Assembly (NCBI GenBank): GCA_030770425.1
Contig: JASJFT010000002.1
Location: 1-64,000, forward strand
Length of the DNA: 64,000 nucleotides
DNA from: Darksidea phi
Lineage: Eukaryota; Ascomycota; Dothideomycetes; Pleosporales; Lentitheciaceae
Direction: 5' to 3'
Part shown: in pieces, positions 42,401-55,121 of the stretch
Numbering within the stretch: position 1 is the first letter of the stretch
Layout of the letters: each line of letters opens with the position of its first letter
Program-made: the position numbers and the translations under genes
Notes under the pieces: model-generated
Database searches by the model: none
What the model saw: only the letters and a program-made list of their open reading frames with translations
Told to the model about the DNA's origin: nothing

Positions 42401-44002
42401 ACTGCGCTTCAGTTCTCACCAAGACATGAAAATCTTCTTCTTGCAGGGTTTGGAGCCAATGCTCGGAATGACGGAAGAGACATGGGTGGGGACATTTGCA
42501 TTTGGGACGTTAATGCTCCTGAAGAACGTGAGCAGCTGCCTGTGCACGGCTCGGGGAAGAATGTGTTCGATCTCGCTTTTCATTCTCGCCATCCTTGGTT
42601 CGCAGTCGGCTGCGTAGCTGGGCAAAATGTGAATCGAGGCACAAGGTCGATCATTCGTCTCTATGATGAAATGGGGGTTGATAAAAACAACTTCGCAAAA
42701 TACGGCATGCGCATGGAATTGGAGTGCAAGGCACTGGATATGAATGACGTTGTCTGGTGGTGAGTTTGCACATTCTAATTCGAAGATTCTTCTGACATAT
42801 ACAGTCCTGGCGATGATCACCTCGTTGCTGTTGGTTGCACCAGTGGTCGCGCATACGTGTGGGATGTTCGCTGGCCAGACCGTTTCCTACGTGAACTAGC
42901 GCACGGTCCTTCCCTCATGCCCCTTGACGATGACATTGATCGCGAAATTACGGATACAGGCATTCGTTTCCTCTCATGGGGCGACAACGCTACAAGACTT
43001 TACACCGGCTCCTCCGATGGCGTGGTAAAGGTTTGGAACGTTGTTCGTTCGGAGGAAGAAACTTTTGTCAAAGATCTTATCACCACTGACTCCGGCATCA
43101 TGTCCGGAGCATTTAGCCCAGATAAGAGCAAATTGATCCTGGGAGAGGTCAACGGTTCCATCAACGTTCTCGAAGTGGGACGTGAAGACTGCTCGACTAA
43201 GGATACTGAAAGGCTGTGGTTTCTTCCTTACAAAGAAGTTCCGGACGAACCCGATCAACCTACAATGCCTGGTAATGCGGACTCAGGAATCGCTTCTGCA
43301 GCTGTGTTGCTCGAATCTGGCCAAATGATGACGGTGCCCATGGGCGGACTCCCCATCCGCCAAGCTGTTCAAGGGAACAACTACACTGGCCCTTTCGACA
43401 ATAGTGTTGATGCTCCCTTCCTACGTGAACAAGCCCTCGAGTTCCAATACAACGTTTCGCGCGATCCAGGCTCACAGTGCGTTATTGCATCGTGTGCGGA
43501 CGCTATTAGCAAGGTCACTAGCGAAGAAACCGGCGACTCGGGGAGGAGCGCTGACCGCATTCCTGACCAACTGCGCCAGCAGTACAAAGTACTCGGTTCG
43601 AGTGCTATGGTTATACCCGGCAAATCTCGTTGCATGAACTGCGGCCGCGCTGCACGCCCCTCAGCATCAGACTCATCTGTTGACCCCGTCCTCTGCGAAC
43701 GCTGCTCTTTCACCTGCTTCAGGTGCGGCGCTAGCAGTCCCCTCCAACCTGCTACAAACACCTTCTCTTGCGGGACTTGCAGACGCGTCTGGGATATTGG
43801 TACCCTAGGCTACGAGTGCATAAAGGAATCGCACAGTCGCGCCGACACGTCATCCGTACCCTCCCTCAAAGGCTACGGCAAAGACCTGCTCACGGCGAAG
43901 ATGCGACTGAATGATGACGTGTCCTTTGGTGACGAAATGAACGCACTCACCGACTACTATTTTGGGCTTGCGATTGACAGGCCCGAGTCACCGCCTCTCT
44001 AG
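39413..44002 (+). CDS. SANT-like, WD40-repeat and zinc-finger protein (1514 aa)
   Basis: Two exons, 39413-42759 and 42805-44002 (intron 45 bp), join in frame. Several ATGs crowd the start (39413, 39431, 39434), so the first residues are uncertain. Residues 1-400 are disordered, Ser/Thr/Pro-rich. At about 410-470 a SANT/Myb-like helix bundle appears: FSEEESHLLIFLKEVKRLGWKEL...HFPGRKYHSLQAHYSTK. A long linker follows. From about 815 to 1240, WD40-type repeats are visible (VHATAWSADGQCFAAG, VSAVAFSPNGRFMFSGGYDNHVCIWG, LVAVGCTSGRAYVWD, LYTGSSDGVVKVWN). At about 1390-1440 four CxxC pairs (CMNC, CERC, CFRC, CGTC) form a zinc-binding module. Architecture suggests a nuclear scaffold. A link to Raf1/DIM-9-type heterochromatin subunits is possible but unproven. 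Confidence 0.8.
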
Positions 44003-45150
44003 AATTGGTAGGGATGCGATGAAGATGGACTAGGAGTGGGAGTGGAACGCCAATTTAGCAGTGCATATCTACTTCGTTATATCTATTTGGTCATGCTGAA
44101 GAAATCTGAAGAAAGGAGGATTTGAACTGCATTTGCATAGGATTGGTATCATGGTATTGGGTGACCTTCTGACATGACTAGCGATACTACTTGGTTTGAA
44201 ATGATACCCATTTTGCATCTTTTATTGATAGATCTCCTGTGATGAATCACACTGCGAGTATAAATGCTTGCAGATTTCCACGTCGGAATGAACGGTCACT
44301 ATATACACAGATGCCAGTACCATCGCAGGCAATTTTTATCCTGTGGGCGATAGTATGGTATACTAGCTCATCGCTACTACTATTAGAGTCTCCCAACGCT
44401 CTACCGCTCGGTAGTATATATTATTACTCGTCGCCTTGATATTCGAAATATTACCTCGTCATACTGTGTACACTCTACAGCTCTATTGTCGTGTATAAGG
44501 TGTGGGTATAGCACCTCTACTGTGCACAAACTCCTACCGTGTTACGTGTGGACCTTACAAAAGAGACTCCCAGTGTGCAAATCCAAAACAAATACAGAGT
44601 CGACATTGATAGTTGGTGGACTCCGGTTTGACAGGTATGATGTGCGCCCAGACTATTTGCGGCTGAGCGCGTTGTATGGAATCACCCTTTCTCCTTAGAA
44701 TGTTGATGTGGACCATAGCGTCAACTACCTTTCGCATCTAGTGTTTTTCTTGTTGCATTTAGCGATGTTTTAAAACGTTCAACTTGACAGTTCATATTCG
44801 AATATCGATCGCACGCCAAACCCCTCTATAAGCTAAAAGTATATAGCTCAGTGTAAGATGTTCATTGTGACTGATCATACAGTAGCTGAAGCATTACTGC
44901 CGCCACCAAATTAAGGAATTCCCCGCACGCATGCAACGCAAGGAAAAGGAGAAGAAAATCTGAGAAGCCAATCCGAATATCTCCCGTGGACTACACAAGG
45001 ACGCCGACAACCTTCATTTGCATGACACATGAAACATGATCCGTGTGGAGCGTGCAGAAGTGTGTAGAGCGTTCCTTCTAGGACCTGGTGCGCGGGACCG
45101 GTTCGTGGGCGCAGAGCACAACGGAATTTGAACATAGGATGAGGATGCGT
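44003..45150. other. Convergent intergenic region
   Basis: Between the ends of the SANT-WD40 and Rab genes. It contains one copy of a dispersed repeat (44475-44597). No gene; short frames there are repeat-derived. Confidence 0.45.
44475..44597 (+). repeat. Dispersed repeat, copy 1
   Basis: Starts CTACAGCTCTATTGTCGTG, continues through GTATAAGGTGTGGGTATAGC and ACCTTACAAAAGAGACT. It matches the reverse complement of 57103-57224 over about 122 bp at roughly 80-85 percent identity by eye. Flanks do not match. Confidence 0.7.
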
Positions 45151-46144
<994 letters not shown>

Positions 46145-46640
46145 AGTTGCGGTGGGTGCAGCCGGGAGAGCGCAACGGGTGGAGCGGTCGAGGGAGGGCC
46201 GTGTGGAAGCACAGAAGCAGTGCGAGTTTCGGGAGAGCAGTAGTCGTTTTGCGAGAGTATACGGCGGCGGTGTAGCGTGAGGGGTGGATGAACGGCGTTG
46301 GTTATTTGGCTGCCTCGACGCAGTGGATAAAGCAGGAGCTCGGACATGCATGCGTACGCTGTTGGCGGGCGGGCCAAATGCACGTGACAGCCGACACTAG
46401 CGCGCCACCGCCAGCCTACCTTCATGTTGAACCGCTGTCACGTCCAAACACACAAACACCAGCCGCGCATTGAGTCCTGCTTCTGCAATCTACTGCACAT
46501 ATCGTGCAACGCTTCTGCGCTGCGCTGCCCGACTAAGCACAGCAGCGTTGCGTCCACTCGCTCCTGCCAACATCCTAGCCAATCAGGACTAGAGCTTCAA
46601 AGCGGCACAGGTCTGCTACGCTTCAAGCTACACCGCCGCC
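46145..46640. other. Divergent promoter region, Rab gene and chromodomain gene
   Basis: About 500 bp shared upstream of two divergent genes. No gene seen. Confidence 0.4.
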
Positions 46641-49600
46641 ATGGACCTCGACTGCTATAATATACAATACGATACAGACGACGTTTCCGTCACCTCGACT
46701 GTACCAAGCGACTATGAGCCTACATATATTGCTGAGGCGGTCTTAGCTGAAGCCCGTGATGAAGAGACTGACGAGCTTGTCTACCTGATCAAGTGGCAAG
46801 GCTATGACGTTCACCGGTAAGCACATTGCAATGGCCCTACACTACGAGACTACTCTCATACACTTTTTAGGTGTACGTGGGAGCCGACCGAACACATGGA
46901 TGGAACCAATCTCCTGCAGAAGTGGGAAACCAAGAGAATCAACATGGGCGCACAGAAATTACAGGAGTATAGTGACAAAAACCGGAGTATATTCGAGAAC
47001 TCGCAGGCTCTGGCTGATGATGCCAGAGATCGAAGACATGCGAAGCGAATAAAGAAGCGGAAAAAGCTAAGTCGGACGAAGAAGATGGCTGAACTGATCG
47101 AAAGCGAAAGCGAAAGCGACAATGGAACGTCTATTCAGCGCAAGGGCAAGTCTAGAGGGAAAGATCACGCGACTACTACTCGGTCTCAGGACAAAGCAAC
47201 CAGATCCATTGCAGGGAGGAAAGGTGTGGCCCGGAAGCTTCCAATTGCTCAAACCTCGGAGGCGGAGGACGATGCTAGCAACACTAGCGAAGACTCCCTT
47301 CTAGAGGAGATCATTAACAACACGAAACGACAAGAACCGAGACTTGCAAAGAAGCAGCAAGGCGGAGAAGCTGACCAGCCAGCACGGAAAGCATCTTTGA
47401 ACAACTTAGACGGACGGAACTCCCAGCAAGCTTCAACGGAGATTCCGGCGTGCGAACTCCCGGAGCGCCAAGATTTGAAAGTACCTTCCGTTGTGGATCT
47501 ATCAAGTAGCAAGCCCGATAGTCACGTAGCAAAATCGATGCAGCAACAGGCAACGCGTGGCGACGAAACTCACGTGGCTTCTGGAGCAACGGCGCGGCGT
47601 AAGAACAACGCTACAAGTGTAGCCTCTTCCGTAGCTACCACAGCTTCCTCCGTAGCTACTACTACTACTACTACAACAAGCGGGATAGAGGCAACAAAGA
47701 GTAAAGCACCTGCGGCAGTTCAACCCCCGTCAGAGCCAACCGTTAACACCCAGAGAACTTCAGCGGGAGACAAAGGTCCAACTCCAATTAAGATGGTTAA
47801 TGAACCTAAAGCCCCCATTAGAAAACCGTGGAACACCATCAATAAACAATACACCACCCTTCACTACCGTGCAATAGCATTAAAACGCTCACGCGTGGAG
47901 GGCACTCCTGACCCCAACGGTTTGGATTTCGTCAACGGTGCACCAGAAGGGCTACCTTCGAAGCCCACGGAAGCGGGAGCCCAAGTACCTGTAGACGGAG
48001 ATCACTACGGCCACCGCGAAACTGGACCCCGCAGAATACAGAAGTTGAATACCGACGAACGACCCACCTCCGCTCTACAGCCGTATGAAATTGGCAAAAT
48101 CCCCTTGATATGCTTTGAATGGCGAAACGGGACATGTACCTACCCAGCTAAGCGATGTCGATTCCTTCACCGCACAAAAGATCCTGCTGGTCATCCGTAT
48201 AAGATTAGCCCTTGGAACGGAGTAGTGCCTCCGAAGTATGGTGACCCGCGGCAGACATGTTTGTTCTGGTTGCGCAGCGACAAGGGCTGCGAAAAAACCG
48301 CTGACGATTGCCTTTATGCTCATGAGAATACCGGATGGCTTGCCAGACAAGGTCACGCTCCAGAGCAGATTGACTGTAATGAATCTCCCAGCAGTACAAA
48401 ACTACCCAAGCCCAGTTCTTCTACTCGGTTTAACAAGGTGCCAAAACACGAGATAACGTGCTACTTTTGGTTCATGTCGCCGAAGGGGTGCTCAAAGTCT
48501 CCGGAACAGTGCGATTTTGCACATGCGAACACTGGTCGTCTCGCCAATACGGACGGTCGCCCGCCCGAACCTATTGATCGCAATGCCTTGCCGCTTTTCA
48601 TGAGAGGGCAACGCCGTCGTTCTGTTCCAACGGGCCCAGCCTCTAGTATACCCGATCCGCACCGGAAGGCTCCGTTAACTTGTTTTTTCTGGAACGAATG
48701 GATGTGTAAGAAGTCAGAAGAAGAATGCCTGTACCAGCACCGTTACACTGGATCCGTGGCGGATCCCCCAAAGAGGTTTCAGCGGCATGGTAGGAGCGTG
48801 CTAGTAGAAAATCCTTAGTCACAAGCTAACTTCTATTGTAATAGACTGGCGACCAGTCCGATTGAGGGGGCAGCCTCTACAACCAGTTCCGACGCACGAT
48901 GCAGCACCGGAGCCCTCTCCAGTCCTCTCTTTGCATGGCGAACCTAATTCCCAGTCTGGTTTTGGCGGGGACGATATCGCCTCGGTGGCGCCTCTGTATC
49001 ATGATCATGCCATGCGTATTCCTCTGCCTTCTCCCTATACTGAATCGTTTGCGTCGCGATTATCGTGCATAAACCTGAAGCACAAGATCGAAGATGCTTG
49101 CAAGTTGAACTTCACAGAAATGTTCACTTATAATCACGATCAAAATTCAGGTGCCATCTCGGACAGGCGGGCATTCGTGCTTTTCCATCCTGAAGATCAT
49201 ATGGAAGAACTAGAGCTCATTACGAGATGGCTGTTGATGCACCATGTGGAAGTGTATAGCTTCTGGTCCGACGGTGCTTGGAAGCACTTCAAGGAACAGA
49301 TAGCCAAGGGAGGAACGGGTGTGATCATTGTACGTTGCTTGCCTCCATCACTACACCAAAAACTGAAATTCGCAGACCCATCCAGATTTCGAACACTGGG
49401 CGGACATTCCAGACTTTGGAGAGGTGCTGAAAGGGAAAGTTCGCCTGTGGTCGGTCGGTCTTCAAGAAGGCTTCGAATACGATCCCCATATGTCGACCTC
49501 ACCTCCCACGATGAGGTACGACCGCATTGAGATCTTTCCACACGGCGGCATCATCTACATTACCGACGATGTGTTCAGAAAGAAGCCGGTAGAGGCATTG

Positions 49601-50305
49601 AAAATTGTTGAGCTCTTCTTCGCGAAAATTGAGAAATGTAGACAAGTCGCTGGACCTATCGATCCGTGGAAACGGGTTGACGATGGGTGCTTGCTTTGGC
49701 GTCTCGCTGTGCGACCTGAGTTGATGCAGGCCCTCTACGAGGAGTGTGAACAGCACGAAGCGGAGATAGAAGCCAAAGACCCTCTCCACGTCAGGTACGC
49801 GTGCCTCTTGAGTTTTGCTTGCTTATTTACTAAGAAACGTCGCAGCCGTCTAAAACTTTACGAACTCCTCTCCAAAACAAACTACATCGAACAAGATACC
49901 CCCGAAGTTCCTATTCACCGGCCCGACGATTACTTTCCCATCATCTCTGAGCGCTATTCTGTAATGGAAAACTTCTACTACCCCGCCCTCGCCGCCTCGC
50001 CGTCCCTTGCCAACACTAAAATGGTTGAATACTTTGGCGGCATGCTAATCGACCAACGCCAGTACTACCGGCAATATTTCATAGTGCATACGGAGCCAGA
50101 TGGGAAGGATGCGAAGGATTGGAAAGAGAGGGTACAGAACATTGATGAGGTCATGAGCCCAGAGAAGTGTATTAAGGAGTTTGAAGTAGAGGGGAGGGGA
50201 AGTCGATTTGATTTTTTTGAATGGTCGTTTCCGATGAAGGCGAGGGTTGATTCAGCTGCGGATAGACGTTGCAAGGCCACGGCATGTTGGGGGACTATGA
50301 AGTGA
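46641..50305 (+). CDS. Chromodomain protein with four CCCH zinc fingers (Chp1-like tail)
   Basis: Five exons (46641-46816, 46871-48789, 48845-49329, 49376-49794, 49846-50305) join in frame to 1152 aa. The last intron (49795-49845) is a multiple of three, so retention would add 17 residues without a stop. A chromodomain lies at about residues 30-80: YIAEAVLAEAR...LVYLIKWQGYDVHRCTWEP, with aromatic-cage positions Y, W and the final W present, suggesting methyl-lysine histone binding. A basic, KR-rich linker follows. CCCH fingers are centred near 471, 520, 588 and 661 (CFEWRNGTC...CRFLH, CLFWLRSDKGC...CLYAH, CYFWFMSPKGC...CDFAH, CFFWNEWMC...CLYQH). The C-terminal 400 aa (LFHPEDHMEELELITRWLL, DFEHWADIPDFGEVLKGKV, YFGGMLIDQRQYYRQYFIVHT) looks like the tail of fungal Chp1-type proteins. 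Probable heterochromatin or RNA-linked silencing factor. Confidence 0.85.
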
Positions 50306-50826
50306 GAATATCTCCACAATACGGCACCGTGAATTGCTCTTTTCAGCAAAAGTCGTTTGAGTAGTGAAAGATAAGAGACCGAAAAGTAATGCATTTGGTA
50401 CGTTGACTTAATTCTGCATAACGACCCTCGGTTTCTAAAGGCCAAGTTTAGGGGCAAGAACTGCGGAGGGAGGTATTGTACAGCGAGGTATTAAATTAGA
50501 GACTTGATGACTTGATGCGGAGCATGGAGAAAAACACCGACTCAGATGAATTAGGTCTATGACGTGTACATTCTGATATCTCAAACTCTTCCTTCTCTAC
50601 CTTAATCACGGCAATGCCGTCTTTAGAACCAAAGCGTTATCCTACATTATCTATATATCTACATATATAGTTTTGTGCAGTTCTTGATATTCTTTTTGCG
50701 AGCAAGCACATCGCGATTTGTGTAGCGCTCTAAGCGTCTCGTGCACCCCAATTGTACCGATCGCCAACGACAAGGAATTCACGCTTACGCATCCCAACAC
50801 CACATCTTTGCCATTAAGTCCCATAT
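50306..50826. other. Intergenic, no gene seen
   Basis: 3' flank of the chromodomain gene. Nothing recognised. Confidence 0.35.
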
Positions 50827-51536
50827 ATGGCCACAGACACCAACCACTCACTCTCCTCCTCCCTTCACACCCAACTTCTCTCGCAACACCCCTCTCTTAC
50901 GCCCGCCACTCCATGCCCCAGGCCCCTCTTTAACTGCCATTATCGCCTCCCTACAACTCCATCCCGCCCTAGAAACTACCCTATACATCCTCAACGCCGA
51001 CCTGCCCAGCGGACACTTCCTAGTGCGAGATATGCAGGTCCTGCCTGCTGTGGAAGGCATGCTGCTTCATGCGATTCTGCACAGGTGTGAAGGCGATATG
51101 AGAAGTGCGAGTGTGGGCGGGGGATGTGAGCGATGCATGTAAAGAGTGGCGGCCGAAGAAAAGAGGAAAGGAAAGTTTGGGAGAAGGTGTTATGGAGAGG
51201 ATTAGGGGCGGAAAGGACGTAGGGGGCAGGCTAGTTGAGTTTGTTTATGGTGAGGAGGGGAAGGGGGGATGGTGGGGGTGATTGATGAGGTGGAGAAGGT
51301 AGGTGCGTGGGAGCAGGGGCGGCGGTGGAGGGGATGGAGATAGGAATATGGATCAAGAAGCGAAGACTGCAGACAAAATACGGAAAGAGGTGAATAGGGT
51401 GCTTGAGTGGTGTAAGCGCAAGTTTGGAGACGGCGCGTGGTTGGATGCGAGTCAGGCTTGGGTGCGGCATAGCAAGGAGATTAGGCAGAAGGTGGAAGAT
51501 ATGGTTAGTAGGGATCAGGGATGGAGGAAGTTCTGA
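50827..51536 (+). pseudogene. Frameshifted conserved fungal protein, function unknown
   Basis: Three plus-strand frames line up as one protein. The ATG at 50827 begins MATDTNHSLSS. The next segment is one frame over (LTAIIASLQLHPALETTLYIL, then SGHFLVRDMQVLPAVEGMLLHAILHRCEGDM). After a shift near 51106-51112 it continues VWAGDVSDACKEW...LVEFVYG, then a likely intron (GTGAGG donor about 51250, tag acceptor about 51301), and the last exon EVNRVLEWCKRKFGDGAWLDASQAWV...GWRKF to a stop at 51536. The pattern ALE..L.ILN.DLPS.HFL.R.MQ...EGM.LH.ILHR.EGD is a widespread fungal family without known function. Two frame breaks in about 300 bp suggest a pseudogene, unless they are assembly errors. Confidence 0.55.
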
Positions 51537-51765
51537 GCTGTGATTGAATTAGAATCGAGATCGTTCCCAAGAGTAGCGCTAGCTGAAGCATGTCATCCTA
51601 CACCAGTGTAATCTCCCTCACGTCGATCCCCCTCTTCCTAAGCTCTTCATGCGTCTCACGAGGCTTCAACGAGATTTCGCCGGTCATTTCATTACGATAC
51701 CATTTCCTGTTCCGTTTTTCGGACGTACCTCCTAACACCCATCCCTCGGGCAGCTCCCCCACCAC

Positions 51766-54116
51766 TCAAGGGTCATCATTGGTTTTCTCTCCCGTTCCCA
51801 TGTGTGTGAACACTTGTCCGTAATACCCATAGATGTCTATCTCGAAATGGACCTTAAACTCAGCAGGTAGAGGACCACGCAAGGCTTCCGCGTCCTCCAA
51901 GCCCTGAACATAGGCGCAGCCAATGACTTGGTACGTAGTTACTTTAATGGTGGAGGAGGTGGATGGCCGGAGGATAATTGGCCAGGAAAGTCCTAGGAAA
52001 ACTGCGATGATGTCCCCTGGAAGAGTAGTAAGCGCTACGCTACAGCTTAAGCAAGCATTCTTTGCGCTGTCGGACCCTTGTCGAGAATCGTTCCTTCGGC
52101 ACCTCCTAGACGTCCCGCCGCTTCCCTTCCGGGCTATTAGAAGATAGAAGAGCACTTACCGGTATTCATTGAGGAAGGTCCCAGCCCGAAATGGCCATCC
52201 TCGGTTGTGAAGAAAGCTCGTCCGCGGACACACTCGTCTACCAAGGACGCATATTCGGCCGCATCATACCTAGCCAAACACTCCATGCTAGGATTAAAAG
52301 CATAGGGAAATCTCTCCTCCGTATATCCACATCTAAGGATGTCCATGAACTTCTCCTTCCACGTTTCGCCTGCACTGTCAGTACGCGATCTTCTTGCGAC
52401 TTCTTCCCACCGCCGCAGTAGTGATGCAAATTCTCCATTTTCCGGCGCCGAGGCTGTGACAAGTTGCACTGATCCGCTTAGAACGCCGTGGGCTGTGAGT
52501 GCAACCCCTTTAGTATCAATGCTGGCGAAAGTAAAACTATTTCCACATGCATATGAGGGTCCAAATTTCGCGTGCCGAGGTGATTCCAACCAGTTGGGAA
52601 CCCACGAAGGCTTCTTTGGAATGCCCTGAACATTCTGGATCTCACAGTGTTCCAGGAATTTCAAAGTTTTCGTACGTTTCATCATTACTAGGCAAAGTTC
52701 TCGAAACATCTGGTAAACGGGAAGAGTATAATCGGCTTTGACGTGAACCACCAAGTCTAGCGGCATCAGGCCAAAGAGGGCAAAGATGCGGTCATGGTCC
52801 ACAGAGTATTGTGATTTTCGTGTATTATACAGCAGTTCAGTTATACCTTGTCCTAAATCATGTAGGGCTATCCCAAAGCGCCGGTCCAATAGAGAATTTG
52901 GAAGGACATCGCCAAACCCGGACTTCTTGTGCCATTTAAGGAGTATAATAGAACGCCGAATGAAGTACCAGGATGCAGAATGTAGACCGCAGAGTAGAAC
53001 AGTCTTATAGCTAGCAATTTGAATTTCCTGCCATACCCACAACCGATCAAACCATGACCGATCCAACAATCGCCGTATTGCAAGATAGTCTGGTTGATTG
53101 TATGGAAGCGGCGTTTTAAGAATGGAGGATTTGAATTCTCTAAGGCTAAAGCGGAGGCCCTCATGGGCGGATGGCAGGTTGGTCCTGGGTGTGGAGAGGG
53201 ACGCCGGAGCGATTAACGCGGCCATCTCTTTAGTGATCTCGATTTGTTCGCCTAATGATTCAAGAATGTTGAGCCCTCCTTGGCTCGAACCGTCAGCTTC
53301 TACTAAGCCAAGCCACACCACTACTCTATCCGCAAACGTATAGATGTTCGGCATTCTCTTCACTTCCCTATTACGCTCATCTCGGTCATTTTGATTGATG
53401 CACAAAGCGTCAATCCAAAGAACTCGAACTGTATCTAGTTGCCGGAGGTGCTTTAGCGCTGCGTAAAGATTCGGACGCATATACATTGTCCACGAGGATT
53501 TCGTAAAGCTTTCAGAAGTATTGCTGGTAATTCTCACTCCGATGGTAGCCTCTCCGTTGCCCCAAGCGTATGAGAGCGCTGAAATGGTACATATATTAGC
53601 GGGTATTATGTACTCGAAAAGGGTACTTTGGCGGCACAAGCTCACAATCAAAGCCCATCAGTCCGGCAGGTTCTACCAGCTGGTGCAGCAAAGGAGTGTA
53701 TTTTCCCGGATGGAAGTGGAGCTTAGCGTGTACGTACCTTCAAATTTTGTCTCAAAATCAGGGTATGGGTCAAGCACTGCGGGGCAGTCATAAAGGCTCC
53801 GTTCAAAATCCGAATTGGGATGCGTCCATTGAGTATCGCCCTCTATAGTCGTGAAAATATACCGCCCTTCCAAGGTCTCAATAACGTCCCACTGCTCGGG
53901 CATGGTAGTCCTCATTTCGCCTAGGCTGAGTCTTGTATCCGGCGCTTTTTCCGTCGGCGTGATGAATGGCACATGGAAAATCTCAAGTTCTAGCTCGTCG
54001 TCGAAAGTTGCTGGTAGTACTTTGACAAGCCGTATCTCCTGGGATTCCTGATCGAGCGGTCGATACTGATACAGATGCTGGGTTTCGTGTTCGCTCATGG
54101 TGAGGACGGGCTCCAT
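51766..54116 (-). CDS. HET-domain protein with N-terminal WW-like module
   Basis: HET proteins mediate vegetative incompatibility and programmed death after fusion of unlike hyphae. Exons 54116-53738, 53578-52160 and 52016-51766 (introns 159 and 143 bp) join in frame to 682 aa. The N-terminus (QYRPLDQESQEIRLVKVLP) holds the first HET strand. It is followed by a WW-like insertion, WDVIETLEGRYIFTTIEGDT then QWTHP (about residues 77-101). After the first junction come ALSYAWGN, RVLWIDALCINQNDRDERN and VKRMPNIYTFADRVVVWLG, the three HET motifs. A WFDRLWVWQEI block and a DRIFALFGL block follow. The C-terminal half has the usual family layout (RRWEEV, GLGP). No NACHT or WD repeats, so it is a stand-alone HET. 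Confidence 0.9.
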
Positions 54117-55121
54117 TGCTCAACTGCAACTGGGGTTTACGGGTTTAGCTGCCTAGCAAAATTTTCGGTTTCCATGGGGTTGCTATATCCTATGTGAAAT
54201 CGCTTTGCGACGTCCCTCGAGGCTCGAGTTTACCACGCTGGAGCCTGCGTAGACGTGAATAGGAAAGCTGAGAAGCGAGGTCGTAACCCCACCATGAAGG
54301 CTGAGCTGCCACCGCCAAGCTGCCACCGCCAAGCTGCCACCGCCCATCTATTTGTCGAATTGACTGCGGCCGCAGTTTCTCACAACCTTCCGCCATGCTC
54401 TCGGCTACCGTTCGTTTTGTGCATGCCACATAGACCTACGAACACGCAATATGTTTAGCGGTTCGTCGAGCTACCAAAAAGTCGAGTCACGAAGTGAGAA
54501 GTGTTCTCTTGATTGAAAAGGAGAGTACAAACGCAGTTAAATGTAGTTAAAGACACGTGAAATAAGGTATTGCCGCTAACGCATACGCGCTGCCCAGTGG
54601 GGGAAGGCGGGAATCTCGACTTCATCGCATACATCAACCATCACCGCTTCAACACCTTCCAATCTTCATCTAGAACCAAGATCTTATCTCATACAATCTT
54701 TTACGAGTAACCGTCGATCATGTAATCAATCGGCAATCCTAGAACGGGAATGCTAGATACGGGAACCGTGCTGAAGTACAAGTGCAAGGTGTCGCGGCAG
54801 CATCATCCCGAGGGAAGCAAAGCGTTCTTTTTCTGGGCATAGAATGCCTATGGCGTAGTGGATGGCACTGGATGCGCGTGCAGGGTGGTTTAATAAATGC
54901 AGATTGTTCGCTTTATATGCTCCGTTGCAGACCCTGGTACGGCAGCGCGTGCTGCCAACTACCGGCGCTTGCCTCACGGAAAACCCCTTCTTGCTGGGCT
55001 ATGTGTTTAACACTTGTAGAGAATGACTGTTATATATCAGCGTTGCAAAAGTGCTTGAAAACTCCTCCCACGCTTCTCCAACTCTCAAGTCTCGACATCA
55101 CAGTCAGACATTTCGACCATC
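54117..55121. other. Intergenic, about 1 kb
   Basis: Divergent upstream DNA of the HET and DUF1996 genes. Contains a 14-bp tandem repeat at 54304-54345. No gene seen. Confidence 0.4.
54304..54345. repeat. Three tandem copies of a 14-bp unit
   Basis: AGCTGCCACCGCCA is repeated three times with only the last base of the third copy changed. Non-coding; copy number probably varies. Confidence 0.85.
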
